Shown: positions 6,992 to 15,404 of the stretch, in pieces
Numbering within the stretch: position 1 is the first letter of the stretch
How the letters are laid out: every line of letters begins with the position of its first letter
From: Francisella sp. SYW-9
Lineage (GTDB): Bacteria; Pseudomonadota; Gammaproteobacteria; Francisellales; Francisellaceae
Reading direction: 5' to 3'
DNA length: 34,024 nt
Assembly (NCBI RefSeq): GCF_008711465.1
Contig: NZ_VXKQ01000004.1
Location: 1 to 34,024 of the forward strand
The notes under the pieces: model-generated
What the model was told of the DNA's origin: nothing
What the model saw: the letters and a program-made list of their open reading frames with translations, nothing else
The model's database searches: none
Made by a program: the position numbers and the translations under genes

Positions 6992-8866
6992 CTATTCTGC
7001 TTTATATGGTACCGAAATAACTACTCTTGATGCTGTTCTTTTATCTTTTTTATCCATTGCAGCAATCGCTAACTTAACCATACGAGAGTTTTGATTATGA
7101 AGTAAAAAATGCCACCATTTTGTATTAACAACCTCAGGGATAACGACTACAGAGTAACCTCTCTCAGGATCTCTTAAATCATTTTTATGCAAAATCTGTA
7201 ATACTGGAGTAATAAACGAATTATATACAGGTCGCATTATTAAAAGCTTTTCTTTAAAGGCTAGATTTTTCCATTGAGATTTTATCTTCGCTATTTTTTT
7301 CTCATTAGCTGAAACAAAAACTGGTGTGATATCATCAGAGATATTTCTTGCTAATCTTAAAGCTTCTATTGTACCTCGGTGAATACGTGACACTAAAATT
7401 ACAATCTTAGGCTTAGCATCTTCATATACACAGGCATTTACGATCGCCTCATCAACACTCAAAGCTAGACTTTTTTCTCTTTTAATATAGTGATTTTTGA
7501 TCGAGTACAAACCAAACATAATCACTAATATCGCAATTATGACAATCCATACACCTTCAAAAAACTTACTCTCAACAATTGTTATTAGCACAACAAATGT
7601 AGCTACACAGCCAAAAGCATTTATAAAAGCTCGAAAGCCCCAGCTCTTATATTGACGCTTATTTCTATACCAGAATTTAACTAATCCAGCCTGACAAAGA
7701 GTAAATGCAATAAATACACCAAATGCGTATAATGGAATCAACTTACTAACTTGAGCCTCAAAAATAACTACTAAAATAGCTGATAAAATTGTCAGCATTA
7801 TAATCCCATTTCTAAAGGCAAATCTATCTCCAACACGCTGAAGTTGTTCTGGTAGATATTGATCTTTACTCATAATTGATGCTAGAGTAGGAAATCCTGT
7901 GAAACAAGTATTTGCAGCCATTAAAAGTATCAGACATGTAGATGCCTGTAGAAAATAATATAAGATACCATTTCCTAAAACCTGATGGGCTACTTGAGAT
8001 AAAACACTTTCTGAAAAAGCTGGATATATTTTTGTTTTAGTCGCTATAAATGTGACACCTGCAAACATAACTATAGATAGCAAAGTCATTAAGACAATAC
8101 CAAATATTGCTTTTGACATTACTGGTGATTTATATGCTGAAACGCCATTTGCATAAGACTCAATTCCTGTCAAAGCTGCACTACCTGAAGAGAATGCTCT
8201 TAAAACCAACGTAATGGTTAATACTCCTATTGAAGTATGCATTTGATTAAAATAGTTCTGAGTATACTCAAATTTTGCAAGAGAACCATCACTATACTGA
8301 TAAACCCCAACAACTATCATTATAAGTATTGAAGCAATAAACATATACGTTGGCCATGCAAATATTCTTGCTGTTGATTTAACACCCCGCAGGTTTATAA
8401 TCATCAAAAGTACGAGTAATACTAATGCCAGCTCAACAATATAGTTATTTAACATAGGAAATGCTGAGCTAATAGCAACTGAGGCTGTTGAAACAGATAC
8501 TGCCACGGTAAGTATATAATCAATAATCAATGATGCTGCGGTAAGTAGCAGAAGCTTTTCACTAAAATGTGACTTTACTATCGAGTATGATCCACCACCT
8601 TCTGGGTGAGCTTTTATAACTTGAGCATAAGAAAAACCCATTAGCAATATTAGCAAAATCACCATTAGCCCAACACCAATAGCATACTTTGAAACTGCTG
8701 TAGCCCCAGCTATTGCTAAAACTATAAAAACCTCTCCCGTTGCATAAGATACTGATGATAATGCATTTGAAGATAAAATCGCAAAGCCTGAAAAAAGTCC
8801 TATTTTTTGTTCATCTTGCTTAGCTGTAGGAATGGGTGAACCAAATATCAGATTTCTTATTTTCAT
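6992..8866 (-). CDS. KimA-like APC-superfamily transporter (potassium or amino acid)
   Basis: A 624-residue protein with 12 predicted helices (to about residue 460) and a cytosolic C-terminal domain of about 160 residues. This architecture and length match KimA/YdaO of Bacillus (607 residues), a K+/H+ symporter. Matching blocks are AILSSNALSSVSYATGE in helix 1, HPEGGGSYS, IDYILTVAVS in helix 3 and MIINLRGVKS. Of the residues I recall as the K+ site of KimA (D36, Y43, D117, T121), Y41, D116 and T120 are conserved here, but N34 stands where KimA has D36. The function is therefore uncertain: potassium uptake, or a related amino acid permease. It sits 6 bases after obg and 3 before the ABC gene, in one operon. 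Confidence 0.75.
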   Translation of the reverse strand: MKIRNLIFGSPIPTAKQDEQKIGLFSGFAILSSNALSSVSYATGEVFIVLAIAGATAVSKYAIGVGLMVILLILLMGFSYAQVIKAHPEGGGSYSIVKSHFSEKLLLLTAASLIIDYILTVAVSVSTASVAISSAFPMLNNYIVELALVLLVLLMIINLRGVKSTARIFAWPTYMFIASILIMIVVGVYQYSDGSLAKFEYTQNYFNQMHTSIGVLTITLVLRAFSSGSAALTGIESYANGVSAYKSPVMSKAIFGIVLMTLLSIVMFAGVTFIATKTKIYPAFSESVLSQVAHQVLGNGILYYFLQASTCLILLMAANTCFTGFPTLASIMSKDQYLPEQLQRVGDRFAFRNGIIMLTILSAILVVIFEAQVSKLIPLYAFGVFIAFTLCQAGLVKFWYRNKRQYKSWGFRAFINAFGCVATFVVLITIVESKFFEGVWIVIIAILVIMFGLYSIKNHYIKREKSLALSVDEAIVNACVYEDAKPKIVILVSRIHRGTIEALRLARNISDDITPVFVSANEKKIAKIKSQWKNLAFKEKLLIMRPVYNSFITPVLQILHKNDLRDPERGYSVVVIPEVVNTKWWHFLLHNQNSRMVKLAIAAMDKKDKRTASRVVISVPYKAE

Positions 8867-8872
8867 CTATAT

Positions 8873-9892
<1,020 letters not shown>

Positions 9893-9917
9893 CTATTTAT
9901 AAAAATTCTAATAGTAC

Positions 9918-9946
9918 ATTATATACTTTAGTAGTCAATTTATCAT
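9918..9946 (-). promoter_or_regulatory. Candidate promoter of the obg operon
   Basis: On the minus strand ATGATA (9941-9946) is followed after 17 bases by TATAAT (9918-9923), placing a transcript start about 35 bases before obg. The -35 matches the consensus at 4 of 6 positions. Confidence 0.4.
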
Positions 9947-9985
9947 TTTATCTTTGATAATTTTTTAAAGAAGACTATTTTATAC

Positions 9986-10921
9986 TTACGGCGTTGTAAT
10001 TGAGTTATCTCCAAGGCCTCTAAAGGCCACTATTGTTTCATGACTTTCATCATTTAAATTATATGTTAGCCTTAAACCTCTAATCCTCTTATACCAATCA
10101 GATATTTGTGGAGGACTAGCACTAACTCTTACCCATTGACCATTAACCCCAACATAATTAATCTGTAAACCACTAACTCCTGATAATAAAACTGTTCTAA
10201 TAGGATCTCCAGTGCCATCATAGCTTAATTGAACAAGATCATTTTCAATATTTCCTTGAGCATCTTCTTGCTCTGAAATATAAACAACTTTAACGACATA
10301 ATCAGTATATAATGTTGAACCTGAAGGAAAGTTTTGATTAATACTTGCTGTCTCACCTGCACCACCAGTTCCCAAATTAACAGTTGTTGCACCACTTACC
10401 ACATCACTAACTACGGTTATTAAGTTTTGATGACTTTCACTTGATAATAGCATATATGTCCCCGCAGCAATTGCTGAAGCTCCATCTGCTGGACGAGTAA
10501 AAGAAGATGCTCCTGATGCTATAGCTGTTGTAAGAATTTGTGGATCATCTATTGTTTGGACAACTAAAAGATCTGTACCTGCTTGGGCATCATCAGGTAT
10601 ACCATCAACTAATGGAGCTCCTTGAGCATAGACTATTGGATAGCTAATAGGGTCTATTTGTGAGCCACTACTTATTTGAGATAATGATAATTTCCAAGGT
10701 GAATATGTGGCATTTCCTGAAATATATGCCCCATCGATTAAATTTCTGAAAATATTATCAGCCTCAACAACCTCAGTATAAGAATGCAATGTTTCGACAG
10801 ATTCAAGATTTTGCTTTCTCATTTGAAAAAAAGACTGTACGATCATAACTATAACAATCATTCCAACTGCTATAGTTACCAACACTTCTACTAATGATAC
10901 TCCACAATCTTTACGTCCCAT
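9986..10921 (-). CDS. PilW-like minor type IV pilin
   Basis: A 311-residue prepilin. A short basic leader ends in Gly7, followed by VSLVEVLVTIAVGMIVIVMIVQSF: the type III signal with Glu at +5 and the long hydrophobic stalk helix. The leader peptidase PilD would cut and methylate it in the inner membrane. The rest is a large beta-rich periplasmic domain like that of PilW family proteins, which prime pilus assembly and can carry tip adhesins. Its ATG lies inside the 3' end of the PilV-like gene (11-base overlap), so translation is probably coupled. It could equally serve a pseudopilus (type II-like) system; no other pilus genes are in the window. Confidence 0.8.
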   Translation of the reverse strand: MGRKDCGVSLVEVLVTIAVGMIVIVMIVQSFFQMRKQNLESVETLHSYTEVVEADNIFRNLIDGAYISGNATYSPWKLSLSQISSGSQIDPISYPIVYAQGAPLVDGIPDDAQAGTDLLVVQTIDDPQILTTAIASGASSFTRPADGASAIAAGTYMLLSSESHQNLITVVSDVVSGATTVNLGTGGAGETASINQNFPSGSTLYTDYVVKVVYISEQEDAQGNIENDLVQLSYDGTGDPIRTVLLSGVSGLQINYVGVNGQWVRVSASPPQISDWYKRIRGLRLTYNLNDESHETIVAFRGLGDNSITTP

Positions 10922-11231
10922 TCTGTGATAAGTCCATGTTTATACTTAGAGTAGTATCTTTACTGCTTGTAAAAGTCCAGTTATCTGTACTTTGAGAATT
11001 AATAGTAACAGATGTCCCGCTAGGTACCGTAGTATCTAGATTTCCGGTAATTAAAAATTCATTAAACTTATTATCGGCCGTTCCAACGAGCTCCGCATCA
11101 TTAACTAAGAGACTCTCTGAACCTTGTGCTCTATATAAGATAATCTCATATGACAACACCGCTATAGATATAACTAGCATAGCAATTACCAACTCAATTA
11201 GTGTAAATCCTTGCTGCTTTGACAGAGACAC
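10911..11231 (-). CDS. PilV/FimT-like minor type IV pilin
   Basis: A 106-residue prepilin with the classic leader and N-terminus MSLSKQQG|FTLIELVIAM, including Glu at +5, and a hydrophobic helix to about residue 35. The globular domain is very small, near the lower limit for a minor pilin. The start is GTG at 11231, with AAGAGG (11243-11248) about 11 bases upstream; no better start gives the full leader. It overlaps the PilW-like gene by 11 bases. Together they form a two-gene minor-pilin operon divergent from a secreted protein of unknown function. Confidence 0.78.
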   Translation of the reverse strand: MSLSKQQGFTLIELVIAMLVISIAVLSYEIILYRAQGSESLLVNDAELVGTADNKFNEFLITGNLDTTVPSGTSVTINSQSTDNWTFTSSKDTTLSINMDLSQNGT

Positions 11232-11258
11232 TCTTCTTACAACCTCTTATATTTATCA

Positions 11259-11286
11259 AATATAATTTATATTACTATAACTTCAA
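11259..11286 (-). promoter_or_regulatory. Candidate promoter of the minor-pilin pair
   Basis: On the minus strand TTGAAG (11281-11286), a 16-base spacer and TATATT (11259-11264). A start near 11252 would leave a leader of about 20 bases that includes the AAGAGG site. Confidence 0.45.
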
Positions 11287-11405
11287 TTCTTAATTTTATC
11301 ATTAATTAGTTAAAATTATATCAGCTATTCTCTTTATATTTCCCAATTTCTTTTATAAATAATTAACCTAAAAAAATAATTGAAAAACTTGAAGTAGTAA
11401 AAATA

Positions 11406-11414
11406 TGCTACAAT
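11406..11414 (+). promoter_or_regulatory. Extended -10 promoter of the secreted-protein gene
   Basis: TGCTACAAT fits TGnTAnnnT. A transcript would start near 11421, on or beside the ATG of a nine-codon leader frame (11421-11447, MRKYLLMI then stop). That frame ends one base before the ATG of the main gene. Confidence 0.4.
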
Positions 11415-11448
11415 GACTTTATGAGAAAATACTTGCTAATGATCTAAT

Positions 11449-12297
11449 ATGGAATACATTTATAGAGTTACGAAAAGTATAATATTATTTTGTAGCATAC
11501 TTATTCCTACAACCTTATTGGCTTTTGTTAACATCAGTTTTATTCCAACATCAGGTAGTACTCTTAACTTAGTGACAACAAGAAGTTCATCAGCAACAGA
11601 TAGCTTAGACCTAGAGTTACAAAGACTTGAGGCTGACAATACGTTTACACAAGAAGGCGATACTGAAACAATAGCAACAGGGTTTGTTAGTCCAACGTCA
11701 GTATCAAACGTTGTAGTTCTTCCAGTATCACTTAGTAATAACCAAATAACTGATAAAATAATTGTAATACCACTAAGCACAAATAATATTTTCTCAACTA
11801 TACATGTATTAAATGCTGATCTTAGTAACCCTCAATCTCTTAATGTTGCTGGACTTCTTGGTATAACGCCAACTCTAGTTACCTCACCTATACTAATTAG
11901 TAACAACTTAGGTGTCTTTATTATCCTTGGAACTACAAATCTTATAAACTCTACCTTACGAATATATAGCTTAAATACCGCAAGTAATACCTTAGCCGAG
12001 ACTAGCTCTACTACCTATAATAATGCTAGTATTATAGATATAATGCCTATTGATGAAAATATAATAGCTGTTGTTTTCAGTGAGACCTCAGTAGATGGAG
12101 TAACTCAAGTAAGTGCAGATATCCATAGTATAATTACAAATACATCAATGGGACAATATAGCCTTAACTCTGCAAATGATATCCAAGTTACTTATGACCC
12201 TAGTAGTTTTAGAACATCTATAGCCTCATCAGGAAGTCAAGTAGATATTAGTAATGCACCATCACCATATGGTGTAAATAAGGTCTTCAGTCAATAA
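11449..12297 (+). CDS. Secreted protein of unknown function, Ser/Thr/Asn-rich
   Basis: I do not recognise this 282-residue protein. It has a signal-like N-terminus: a basic start, then a hydrophobic run to about residue 27. The rest is rich in Ser, Thr, Asn, Val and Ile with few charges. Its alternating pattern suggests repeated beta strands, for example the recurring ITDKIIVIPLS, SPILISNNLGVFIIL and DENIIAVVFSE units, as in a partial beta-propeller or solenoid. It has no cysteine in the mature part. It is divergent from the two minor-pilin genes, so a pilus-tip or surface role is conceivable but is inference only. It lacks a clear Shine-Dalgarno, and an eight-residue leader frame ends one base before its ATG. 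Its stop is two bases from that of the convergent permease. Confidence 0.7.
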   Translation: MEYIYRVTKSIILFCSILIPTTLLAFVNISFIPTSGSTLNLVTTRSSSATDSLDLELQRLEADNTFTQEGDTETIATGFVSPTSVSNVVVLPVSLSNNQITDKIIVIPLSTNNIFSTIHVLNADLSNPQSLNVAGLLGITPTLVTSPILISNNLGVFIILGTTNLINSTLRIYSLNTASNTLAETSSTTYNNASIIDIMPIDENIIAVVFSETSVDGVTQVSADIHSIITNTSMGQYSLNSANDIQVTYDPSSFRTSIASSGSQVDISNAPSPYGVNKVFSQ

Positions 12298-12298
12298 T

Positions 12299-13495
12299 CT
12301 AACTTAGAAAAGGGTTTATATCAAAACATAAGTTAAAAACTTCAAATAAAATTACAGCACTTCCCATAGCTACAACATAGATATGAGAAAAATTCACTCT
12401 TAAGTCCTTGCTTGCACTAAGAAATGTTGGAGTATAAACAAATATTATAACTGCGAATATAGCCGCATACTGTAACGCTAAAATAAAGCCTCTTGGATAG
12501 AATACCGTAAAGATTAATGGTGGAATAAAGCATATTATTGCTACAACTAAACTATTTATATGCCTATTGCATCTAACAAATAAATCTCGAATATAGTGCA
12601 TCAAAGATATACCTACCCCAATAAAAGATGTTATCACTGCGATATGAATAAATAAGTTTAGAGCAAGCTCTAATGTATTTGATCCAGATATCGCCTTGAT
12701 CTGGCTAACTAGACCACTCGGTGTATCATTACCTAACTTAAATAATGAATGATAACTATGTATATTGTGCTGAGGAACAACTCCTAAGGCTAAAAATACC
12801 CATACAACATATACAACTAAGACACACATGCTCCCAATAAATATACTTTTTTTAATACTCTTAATATCACCTTTTTGATACTCATAAATAACCGGAATGA
12901 TATTATGAAAACCAAATGCTGGTAGAAGAGTAGGCCATGCATATATAAATGAAGAAACTCCTGAAGGCCCATCTCTCAAATAGTTCAGATTTATATAAAA
13001 CAGCATAATCATCATAGCTATTATAAAAAAGGCAAACTTTAACGTAACAAAAACCCTATTTGTATAATCGCTAGCCTTATAACTAAACATAAATGCTACA
13101 AAAATCAGGATAAAAATAATCGAAGATATTCCAACTTGAAATTTACTTGAACTATCACCAACACCTCCTAGCATAGAGACAAGTGATGACCCTTGAGTAG
13201 TATAAGCTGCTAATAATGAATATAATAAAAGTAAGTAAATAACACTAAAAATTAGCAAATAAAATCTTGATGAGCTCTCTTGCATCATGGTTGTAAAGTT
13301 TGCCCCTACTGGATATCTCTCACATACGCTTAAAAGCTTTAAAGCTGTGATATACATCACACTCCATGACAAAACCAGAAGTATAACAGCACAAACAAAA
13401 CCACACGATGCCACAATTAGTGGTAGCGAAAGCATACCTGCACCAATAGTAGTACCAATTATAAGAAAGACTGAGCCTATAGTTCTAGAGTTCAT
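12299..13495 (-). CDS. Aromatic amino acid permease of the HAAAP family (TyrP/Mtr type)
   Basis: A 398-residue inner-membrane protein with about 11 helices. The N-terminal IGSVFLIIGTTIGAGMLSLP motif is the hallmark of the hydroxy/aromatic amino acid permease family, which imports tyrosine or tryptophan (or serine/threonine) with protons. A mid-protein PAFGFHNIIPVIYEYQKGD block is the conserved substrate region of TyrP/Mtr/TnaB. The length matches E. coli TyrP (403). It ends nearly stop-to-stop with the secreted-protein gene and diverges from the DUF6314-like gene. Tyrosine versus tryptophan preference cannot be decided here. Confidence 0.87.
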   Translation of the reverse strand: MNSRTIGSVFLIIGTTIGAGMLSLPLIVASCGFVCAVILLVLSWSVMYITALKLLSVCERYPVGANFTTMMQESSSRFYLLIFSVIYLLLLYSLLAAYTTQGSSLVSMLGGVGDSSSKFQVGISSIIFILIFVAFMFSYKASDYTNRVFVTLKFAFFIIAMMIMLFYINLNYLRDGPSGVSSFIYAWPTLLPAFGFHNIIPVIYEYQKGDIKSIKKSIFIGSMCVLVVYVVWVFLALGVVPQHNIHSYHSLFKLGNDTPSGLVSQIKAISGSNTLELALNLFIHIAVITSFIGVGISLMHYIRDLFVRCNRHINSLVVAIICFIPPLIFTVFYPRGFILALQYAAIFAVIIFVYTPTFLSASKDLRVNFSHIYVVAMGSAVILFEVFNLCFDINPFLS

Positions 13496-13537
13496 AAATT
13501 ATTCTTTTATCACCGTGGCTTCCAATAATATCTTATT

Positions 13538-13566
13538 TTACTAACTAAAGAAATATGATCTATAAT
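13538..13566 (+). promoter_or_regulatory. Candidate promoter of the DUF6314-like gene
   Basis: TTACTA (13538-13543), a 17-base spacer and a perfect TATAAT (13561-13566), 30 bases before the ATG. Confidence 0.45.
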
Positions 13567-13596
13567 ATTAAATAAAAATACCCAATAACTATAAAT

Positions 13597-14040
13597 ATGG
13601 ACTTATTTTCTCAACTAGCAAAAATAAACGGTTTTGAATTTGAATCATCTAGTGGTGAGAAATCTCAAACAGGTTGGAATGGAAGCGCAAAAGGTAGTGT
13701 AACAATAAAGGTAGAGCAAAACTCAATATATTTTAAAGAACAGGGCCACTTCAAACTAAACAATACTGATCGAGAAACTAAAATTGAAAATGAATATATC
13801 TGGCAAAAAATAAACTCTAAGCGTATTAGGCTATCCCATGCACGTTTTGGTTATGAGAATCTTGTTACACTATTTGATCTAATACCAAAAGATGAAAATA
13901 CTTGGCACAGCGAGAATCAACATGTCTGTGTCGATGATTTATATTCTGCAGAATTATATATCCTTGATACTGGTATTGAACTTACATGGCAAATTTCAGG
14001 ACCTAAAAAACAAGAAAAAATTAAATATTTCTACAGTTAA
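13597..14040 (+). CDS. DUF6314-like small cytosolic protein
   Basis: A 147-residue protein without signal or membrane segment. It resembles the DUF6314 family of small beta-barrel-like proteins of unknown role. The seen pattern is an N-terminal aromatic strand with GWNGSAKGSVTI, YFKEQGHF, a central NEYIWQKI, a RLSHARFGYE strand, then HVCVDDLYSAEL, and a closing LTWQISGPKKQEKIKYFY strand. Conserved His, Asp and Tyr residues in the HVCVDDLY block suggest a ligand site, but none is established. The gene has its own promoter and converges on the copper chaperone gene 21 bases away. Confidence 0.7.
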   Translation: MDLFSQLAKINGFEFESSSGEKSQTGWNGSAKGSVTIKVEQNSIYFKEQGHFKLNNTDRETKIENEYIWQKINSKRIRLSHARFGYENLVTLFDLIPKDENTWHSENQHVCVDDLYSAELYILDTGIELTWQISGPKKQEKIKYFYS

Positions 14041-14061
14041 ATTTAGACTTTATAAGAGAAT

Positions 14062-14526
14062 TTACCCTACAGTTGCATCTACTGAAATAGAGCTCCCATC
14101 ATCAAGAATCAATACAAGAGGAACTTTATCACCTGCTTGTAATTTTTTATTAATACCCTCTAGCATTACATGTAACTCTTGGAATGACAATGTAACAGAG
14201 TTATGAGGATATATTTCTATATTCTTAATCTGTTTCATAACCTTTTGACCTTTACTGTTTTGGACAAAGTGATGTAGCTGCGTTTCTCTATCAATTGGAG
14301 AATATGCCGCAACAATATCAGCTGTCTTATCACTAGAGTTCTTGATACGCATCTTAACTTCTGCATTAGAATCTTTTAAAAGTTTAACCTCAGCTTTTGT
14401 TACTCTTAATTGACATGACTTATTATATGAATTAGCTGTACAGCTACTTTTACTAGTTACATTAGCACAAAACCCAGCTGATAAAGCCATAGTAGCTAAA
14501 CCTATTCCTATAAGGATTTTTTTCAT
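14062..14526 (-). CDS. PCu(A)C periplasmic copper chaperone (DUF461)
   Basis: A 154-residue exported protein: signal peptide 1-20 (MKKILIGIGLATMALSAGFC, then ANV), then a cupredoxin-like domain. The copper motif of the family, H(M)-x10-M-x21-H-x-M, is met exactly by H86, M97, H119 and M121. PCu(A)C proteins carry Cu(I) in the periplasm, often to the CuA site of cytochrome oxidase with Sco, or act in copper tolerance. Cysteines at 20, 29 and 38 lie near the mature N-terminus; C20 could be a lipobox residue but the context is poor. AGGAGAG stands 8 bases before the ATG. No oxidase or Sco gene is nearby; the upstream gene is kdpE. Confidence 0.87.
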   Translation of the reverse strand: MKKILIGIGLATMALSAGFCANVTSKSSCTANSYNKSCQLRVTKAEVKLLKDSNAEVKMRIKNSSDKTADIVAAYSPIDRETQLHHFVQNSKGQKVMKQIKNIEIYPHNSVTLSFQELHVMLEGINKKLQAGDKVPLVLILDDGSSISVDATVG

Positions 14527-14597
14527 ATTAAATATCTCTCCTATATTTGTTTAAACTTCTCTAATCTCTATTATTGAAACATTTTTCTAGACTAATT

Positions 14598-14632
14598 AAA
14601 ATGCAAATATTCTCCTTTTGCAAGGCATTTTT
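14598..14632. terminator. Hairpin between kdpE and the copper-chaperone gene
   Basis: AAAATGC (14598-14604) and GCATTTT (14625-14631) are inverted repeats enclosing a second small stem (CCTT/AAGG). The hairpin lies between the kdpE stop and the downstream chaperone gene, so it may end kdp transcription. The stem is short and the U-run modest. Confidence 0.35.
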
Positions 14633-14692
14633 ATAGAAAAAATTTTCAGATATTTTTTACTTAATAAAAGAATCAGTTTGGTTAAAATAAAA

Positions 14693-15376
14693 CTAATCTA
14701 CTTCAATAAAACGATATCCCACAGCATTTTCAGTTGTTATTAAAGGTTGCTTTTTACATGCAGCTAATTTCTTTCTTAGCTGTCCAATATAAACCCTAAG
14801 ATACTGCGCTCCATCTCCATAGCAATTACCCCAAACCTCATTTAAGATCGTATTTTGCATAACAAGCTTACCTGCATGACTTACTAAATGAGATAAAATC
14901 ATAAACTCTTTTTTTGATAAATGGATCTCTTGCTCATCAAGTATGACTTTATGATCATCAAGATCTACAGTTAGATTAGCAAACTTAAATAAATTAGATT
15001 TTTTCTGAGATCCTTCTAAAATTATTAATTGTCGTCTAACTCTAGCTATAAGCTCTGGCATATCAAATGGCTTTTTAACATAATCATTAGCCCCACTTTC
15101 AAGAGCCTTTACAACCTCTTCTGTATCATTACGTGCTGAAACTACTATCACAGGAGTAGCATTATGTACTCGCATAGATCTAAGCCACTCTTGGCCATCT
15201 TGATCAGGTAAACCTAAATCAAGAACTATAACATCTGGAATATAACTACTCAAAAGTTTACTAGCCTCACCCGCTGAGGTAGCAGACTCGATATCATAAC
15301 CTAAGACTAGAAATGTTTTTTCTAATAGTTTTCTTATCTGAGGTTCATCTTCAACTAGTAATATTTTTTGCACCAT
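14693..15376 (-). CDS. kdpE: Response regulator KdpE
   Basis: A 227-residue OmpR-type regulator that activates the kdp operon when phosphorylated by KdpD. The receiver domain (1-120) has the acidic pair E9/D10/E11, phospho-acceptor D53 in VLDLGLPDQDG and the KKPF lysine. The winged-helix domain (about 130-227) shows HLSKKEFMILSHLVSH and YLRVYIGQLRKKL, ending VGYRFIEVD as in E. coli KdpE (225 residues). It starts 28 bases after the kdpD stop and is the last gene of the operon. Confidence 0.95.
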   Translation of the reverse strand: MVQKILLVEDEPQIRKLLEKTFLVLGYDIESATSAGEASKLLSSYIPDVIVLDLGLPDQDGQEWLRSMRVHNATPVIVVSARNDTEEVVKALESGANDYVKKPFDMPELIARVRRQLIILEGSQKKSNLFKFANLTVDLDDHKVILDEQEIHLSKKEFMILSHLVSHAGKLVMQNTILNEVWGNCYGDGAQYLRVYIGQLRKKLAACKKQPLITTENAVGYRFIEVD

Positions 15377-15404
15377 TTCCTACGCCTCATATTTATATTT
15401 AGTA

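Noticed and set aside
9940-9967. Terminator hairpin between the PilW-like gene and obg
   Set aside because: TTATCA/TGATAA is only six A-T-rich pairs with a nine-base loop, and its T-run is on the strand opposite to both genes.
13892-14206. A 104-codon plus-strand frame spanning the end of the DUF6314-like gene and the copper-chaperone gene
   Set aside because: It overlaps two recognisable genes in other frames, has no family pattern and no ribosome site.
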